Under the pieces are notes generated by a model. The model was not told the origin of the DNA and ran no database searches. It saw nothing but the letters and a program-made list of their open reading frames with translations. Position numbers and translations under genes: made by a program. This document shows, piece by piece, positions 60,008-64,000 of a stretch of DNA of 64,000 nucleotides (position 1 is the first letter of the stretch; the number at the start of each line of letters is the position of its first letter). Origin of the DNA: Typha latifolia (lineage: Eukaryota; Streptophyta; Magnoliopsida; Poales; Typhaceae); NCBI GenBank assembly GCA_019914945.1, contig CM034105.1, positions 13,020,001-13,084,000 of the forward strand, written 5' to 3'.

Positions 60008-62891
60008 CTATTTAGACTTTGGCGATTTGAAAATGCTTTCCTTGTAGTATTTGAGTTCTTTGATGCTTTCTTTGATGTCATCCATAGCTCTATGATTTTT
60101 CTCCTTTGGAGGAGCCTTTTTCTTTTCTGTCAAGAAAGTACAACCAGGATAAATAAAAAATATTGCAACTCCCTGGACTTTAACACAATTTAACAAACAA
60201 ATTCAACTCTATGTGAATGTGGTCAGGGAATTCACCAATAAAGTGATCAAGAACTTAGCTTTGATCGTTAGAAGCACAGATCAGAGTTCAACAGTGGAAT
60301 TGTAAGTTCATGAATTTTCTTTTCCTCATATACACACTGTAATTAATTTATTATTTAGAACATAAATTCAGCTGAAGCAATTTCCTTCAACCTACGACCT
60401 CAAAATACAGGCCAAAGTTTTTCCTCATTTGCAGGAGCAAGTTACAAATGATTGTGGGTCTATAGTTACTTAGATTTTCTATTTTGAAGTACTAAATAAA
60501 CAACAAGCCATTTGTTCCAGCTATTCTAACCACAATCTTTAGTGACTTGCTCCTGAATATTGTTGTTTTCTCTGCCCAAGAAAGTCTAAAATGAATGAAG
60601 CTATAAGCAAAACAGCATGCTTTTTCAAAAAGAATCATTAGTGGTTGTATCCACTTTTGTCTCCCTTAACCTAATTGCCCGAACTTCTCTCATAATTTTG
60701 TTTCTTCTAATTTAGATCTATCCATGTTTTCTCAAAGAAAGTCCATAAATAGACTAAGACAAAAATTCATTAGTCTGATGACTACAACTTTCTAGCATAT
60801 CAAATCTGTCACCTTTCTGCTCTCTATGAGAAACATCAGCATAAAGACTACTTATATTCATAGTGGTTCATTTTACACACGAATACATGTCCTTACTAGC
60901 ATACCTGTAAGAGAAATTTTACTTTTCTCTTATTTTCAACTTGATAGCCAGTTATTGTTCTCTAGAATTAATCCATAACAAATCATATCAGCTATTAAGT
61001 TGCAAGTTATTTCATGATGTCTATTATCAATTGTTTCTTTCTTTTAATAGTATGTGAAGATAGGAAAAGGTAGTTCTTTCCCACATCTGAGCTGGTAGGC
61101 ATTAGCTTATAAGTTAGGTGGTCGGGCGGTAACTGCTATTGGAGCTTCTAACCTGGTATTGGCATTGGCAGATGATAGTGTGATTAGGTGTTGCATGAGT
61201 CAGAAATTTCCGTATCAACCAAATGTTTGAAAAGAGAAGATCAAAACCAATGCGGCAGAATGAGATGGATGATTCTCAGTCTTTCTGAAGTAGCTCACTT
61301 AGCCAGTACATGAGTCAGTAATTCCCGTTTCTCAATATGACTCGAATTCCATGAATGCAGAAGCAACTTCCCTCACCTCTCTTAAATGCATGTCAAGAAC
61401 TCTTTTCCTTCTTTCTCCACTGAGATTATCCCCACCCCCTCTGATTTCATTCCTTCATGCACAGTACACCCCTCTGACCCTCCATGTGTGCAACATGAGA
61501 GCCGCTCCACTCCCCTTCTCTTTTATCTTTATCAGGGCTCTTCCAAGCCAAGTTTAGAAATACTTTTAACTGTCAATTTCTGTTACTATTTTCCTTTTCA
61601 TGCTTATACACCATAAAGTAATTTGGTTCTTCAATATTGTTGTGCAGTCAGTTCTATGGATAAAATTAACAAACTAATGGCATCATTGGTCTAGAAAAAT
61701 AAGGCCGAAGCATGATCTAACAAGATAATGACATAAAAGTATGTGTGGCAGTGGAACCCTGTTCTATCAGTCAGAATCTTTACTGTCCCAAACCAACAAG
61801 GTTGAACCAGAAATATGATCGGCATGGAGAAGATCATTCAAATCCTAGTGACCTTCTAGAAAAAGTTCTTGGTAAAAGACATGGCACTGTAGGGTTTGTC
61901 AATAAAAGAGAGGACAGGACTGCAAAGCGCTTCAGCTAACATTTTTCCTTTCAAATGTAGCCATGTAGACATAGAAATCTGTAGTGTTCATAAATAAAAT
62001 TAGTTATACTGAACTAACTCAATTGTACTGCATCAATGTAGAATTGTTGCTTGCACTAAGTGGAGAATAAGCAAATGTTTCTTTGTTTCGATACTATGAA
62101 ATATATATAATTATATATGCATCAAAGACATCAAATATCCCGAAATTTCCTCGAATAAACATGATAGAAAAGTATTACCTTTTGGGAACCAACGGATGCA
62201 TAAAGCCATGATGCTGCTAACATCAACAAGTACATGGGGGAAGATAGCCGCCAGATCTGGCATATATTTCTGTCACATGAAAAATACAGAAAGTGTTAGC
62301 AAACCAAACGAAAGAAAAATAGGGCATCAAGGCCAAAATAAAAGTCCAATAAGGGACATTAGTGGACATTAGTCAACATAAATGCTCTATTATGTATATA
62401 GGAGACAGGGAAATAGATAGGTTCATTTGATGGAGATCTTCTATATAATCAATATATTACTGTGTTGTATAGATAGAAATGTGAGTTTAAAGTAGTTTCA
62501 TCAAGGATATCAGAAAAAAATTAGATAAGAAAACTATAAAGCAAATTACAAAATATATATAGTTAGTTAAGAATGCAATTCTTATTGTTTGATTGTTTCA
62601 ATCAAAAAATAACTGGCATTCGAAAATTTTAATAATCAGAAAAGACCAGCTAAGTTGAACTTGACCACTTCACATTCAAATGGATGGACACCTCTCTGTT
62701 ATGACTAAAGCAGTAATACATTGGATATTTGAACTTTGATTAGCCTGTCAACAGAGAATAAAAAAATCATTTGATTGACACAGACACAGAAATTGTTCAC
62801 AAACCTTTAAGAATAAGAGATCCACATAAACAGAATTTCCAGCCAAAAGTGGAGTATCTGAACCTATATGCTTCTTCACAAAATCTACAAC
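60008..62891 (-). CDS. ORN: Oligoribonuclease (ORN), last three exons; 5' part outside window
   Basis: Exons on the minus strand: 62891-62805, 62269-62179 and 60126-60008; GT-AG introns keep the frame. Exon order gives VVDFVKKHIGSDTPLLAGNS then VYVDLLFLK, next KYMPDLAAIFPHVLVDVSSI and ALCIRWFPK, and finally KKAPPKEKNHRAMDDIKESI then KELKYYKESIF. This follows E. coli Orn and human REXO2 closely. GNSVYVD holds one of the catalytic Asp residues, and HRAMDD holds the catalytic His and last Asp of the DEDDh 3'-5' exonuclease fold. The enzyme degrades 2- to 5-nucleotide RNAs to mononucleotides; plant copies are thought to be mitochondrial or cytosolic. The earlier exons with the WIDLEMTGL-type active site are not in the window, so completeness is unknown. 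The intron before the last exon is about 2 kb. Confidence 0.88.
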
Positions 62892-64000
62892 CTGAAAGGA
62901 ATTACAGCAAGCAGGTAAAGAGCTGCAAACAGTTAATCTCTTCTACTTTCCACATGTATGTAATTCTTGAAGACGGTATAACTACTAAAAGGAAATAGAA
63001 ACATTAAATCAAGATAAAGAACCTAGAAATAATAGGCACCAACTTCAACTTGTTCAAACAACCATAAAGTTAGACATAAAATGATATTAGCAAGGACACC
63101 ACTTGATAAAGAGAACACCAACAGCAGGAAAAGCCCAGCATTTAGTCTCAAATTTGTGGCTGGTTTCATAAGCTCTTTTCCTCCATTCATCTCCATTTTG
63201 CATAAACTCAACTGCTATCATGATTTTTCCAACTAATTCCTCCCACAAAAACTGTAGTCCGTTGAACAAGTACAAACCACCATCATCACTTCTATGTAAC
63301 TGGTGCAGTATCTCTGTTTACTTCAACCAAATGGATTGTAATCGAATCAAATTTGCAAAAGAACCTAAATAGACTCAAAATAAAATTAGCGACCTAATAG
63401 TTAAGCAAATAAAAAAGTGATAAAACTACTACTGACATCACCACGCCACCAGCTTGGTGGCACAGTATAGGGTTTTGCATAAGCAACCCTCTTATGCTAT
63501 TTTTTCCTTGACAGTGTTAAAATGGGCCATCTTACATTACTACTTTTGCAAGTTTCTCTTATGCTTTGTTTTACTTGACAGTCTGTTAAAGTGGATCATC
63601 TTACATTACTTTTGCAAGTTTCTCTTGCAGCCTCTTGCTAAAGTTAAGCCCTCCATCTCTTTTCATCGGCACAAAGTGGCAACGGAGTTCAACTGGCTCC
63701 TTTCCCTCTCTCCTATGCACAACCATTCCTAACTCTTCCTCAGTCCCTCTTGCTTCTCCTGATACGCTTTTTAATTACTTGTACAAAGGCCGAAGGGATA
63801 AGAATCAGTTGGTTGAACCTACTCAAACCCAGATTCAGCAGTTTATATTTTATAAAATCATTAAATTAAGCAACAAAATTAAACTAACAAAAATGACTTT
63901 TTGCCCCTTCTGTTATGAATGCTTAGTAAGATTTTTGGGACCCAAGAATCAGTTAAAATGCCCATCTCATATATAAAGAATTGATCAACAGAGTACTCAA
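62892..64000. other. Probable upstream intron of oligoribonuclease; 67-bp tandem duplication
   Basis: The next ORN exon (the segment between the first DxE motif and the GNS motif) was looked for on the minus strand and not found, so this is most likely intron. A minus-strand frame at 63087-63275 has protein-like composition but matches no part of ORN. A tandem duplication lies at about 63491-63624. Confidence 0.5.
63491..63624. repeat. 67-bp imperfect tandem duplication
   Basis: Copies at about 63491-63558 and 63559-63624, both starting CTTATGCT and ending GCAAGTTTCT, with several substitutions and small indels. Confidence 0.85.

Noticed and set aside
61351..61616. Overlapping plus-strand frames in the ORN intron
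   Set aside because: Two frames of similar length overlap, neither has a domain, and the region is intronic to ORN on the other strand.
1..64000. tRNA, rRNA, CRISPR arrays, phage or plasmid features
   Set aside because: None seen on reading both strands. The window is ordinary plant nuclear DNA.

Overview
This is a plant nuclear genome window, most likely from a monocot. The genes have many introns, the introns and spacers are AT-rich, and several exons are strikingly GC-rich (the LPR second exon, the GT14 first exon). There are many GA/CT and TA microsatellites, and every recognisable protein belongs to a land-plant family. The monocot call is an inference from the GC-rich exons; I did not identify the species. 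No prokaryotic, plasmid, viral or CRISPR feature was seen. || Layout. 1-141 (-): first exon of an LPR-type multicopper oxidase that runs out of the window. 4611-8103 (-): a second, complete LPR-type multicopper ferroxidase, so the two are head-to-tail paralogues. 11106-18316 (-): AAR2, a U5 snRNP assembly factor, 13 exons. 19343-23838 (-): AIP1, an actin-interacting WD40 protein, 6 exons. 24375-25954 (+): a GCD1-like mitochondrial protein, divergent from AIP1. 29701-31452 (-): an isoprenylated heavy-metal-associated protein (HIPP). 34210-36630 (+): a CUE-domain, PAM2-containing CID5/6-like protein with a long 5' leader intron. 37812-40950 (-): a GT14 (Core-2/I-branching, GlcAT14-like) glycosyltransferase. 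43884-51011 (-): MYBBP1A/POL5, a nucleolar protein, 8 exons. 51509-58075 (+): an ABCG7-like half-size ABC transporter, 11 exons, divergent from MYBBP1A. 58847-59314 (+): an unrecognised small membrane protein. 60008-62891 (-): the last three exons of oligoribonuclease (ORN), whose 5' part lies beyond the window. || The exon joins given here were read by hand. Each was required to keep the reading frame and to have an AG acceptor and a GT donor; two introns instead have GC donors. || The genes do not form one pathway. They are mostly conserved single-copy housekeeping genes (splicing, actin, ribosome biogenesis, mitochondria, RNA turnover) interspersed with an iron/phosphate-related oxidase pair, a metal-binding protein, a cell-wall glycosyltransferase and a transporter. 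The clearest functional links are local: the LPR tandem pair, and two divergent promoters (AIP1/GCD1 and MYBBP1A/ABCG7) carrying site II (TGGGCC/T) elements, one of them with a telo-box. I found no evidence of a new multi-gene system. The best candidates for novelty are the unrecognised 155-residue protein, two GC-AG introns, a copper site split by an intron, and an overlapping upstream ORF on the GT14 gene.
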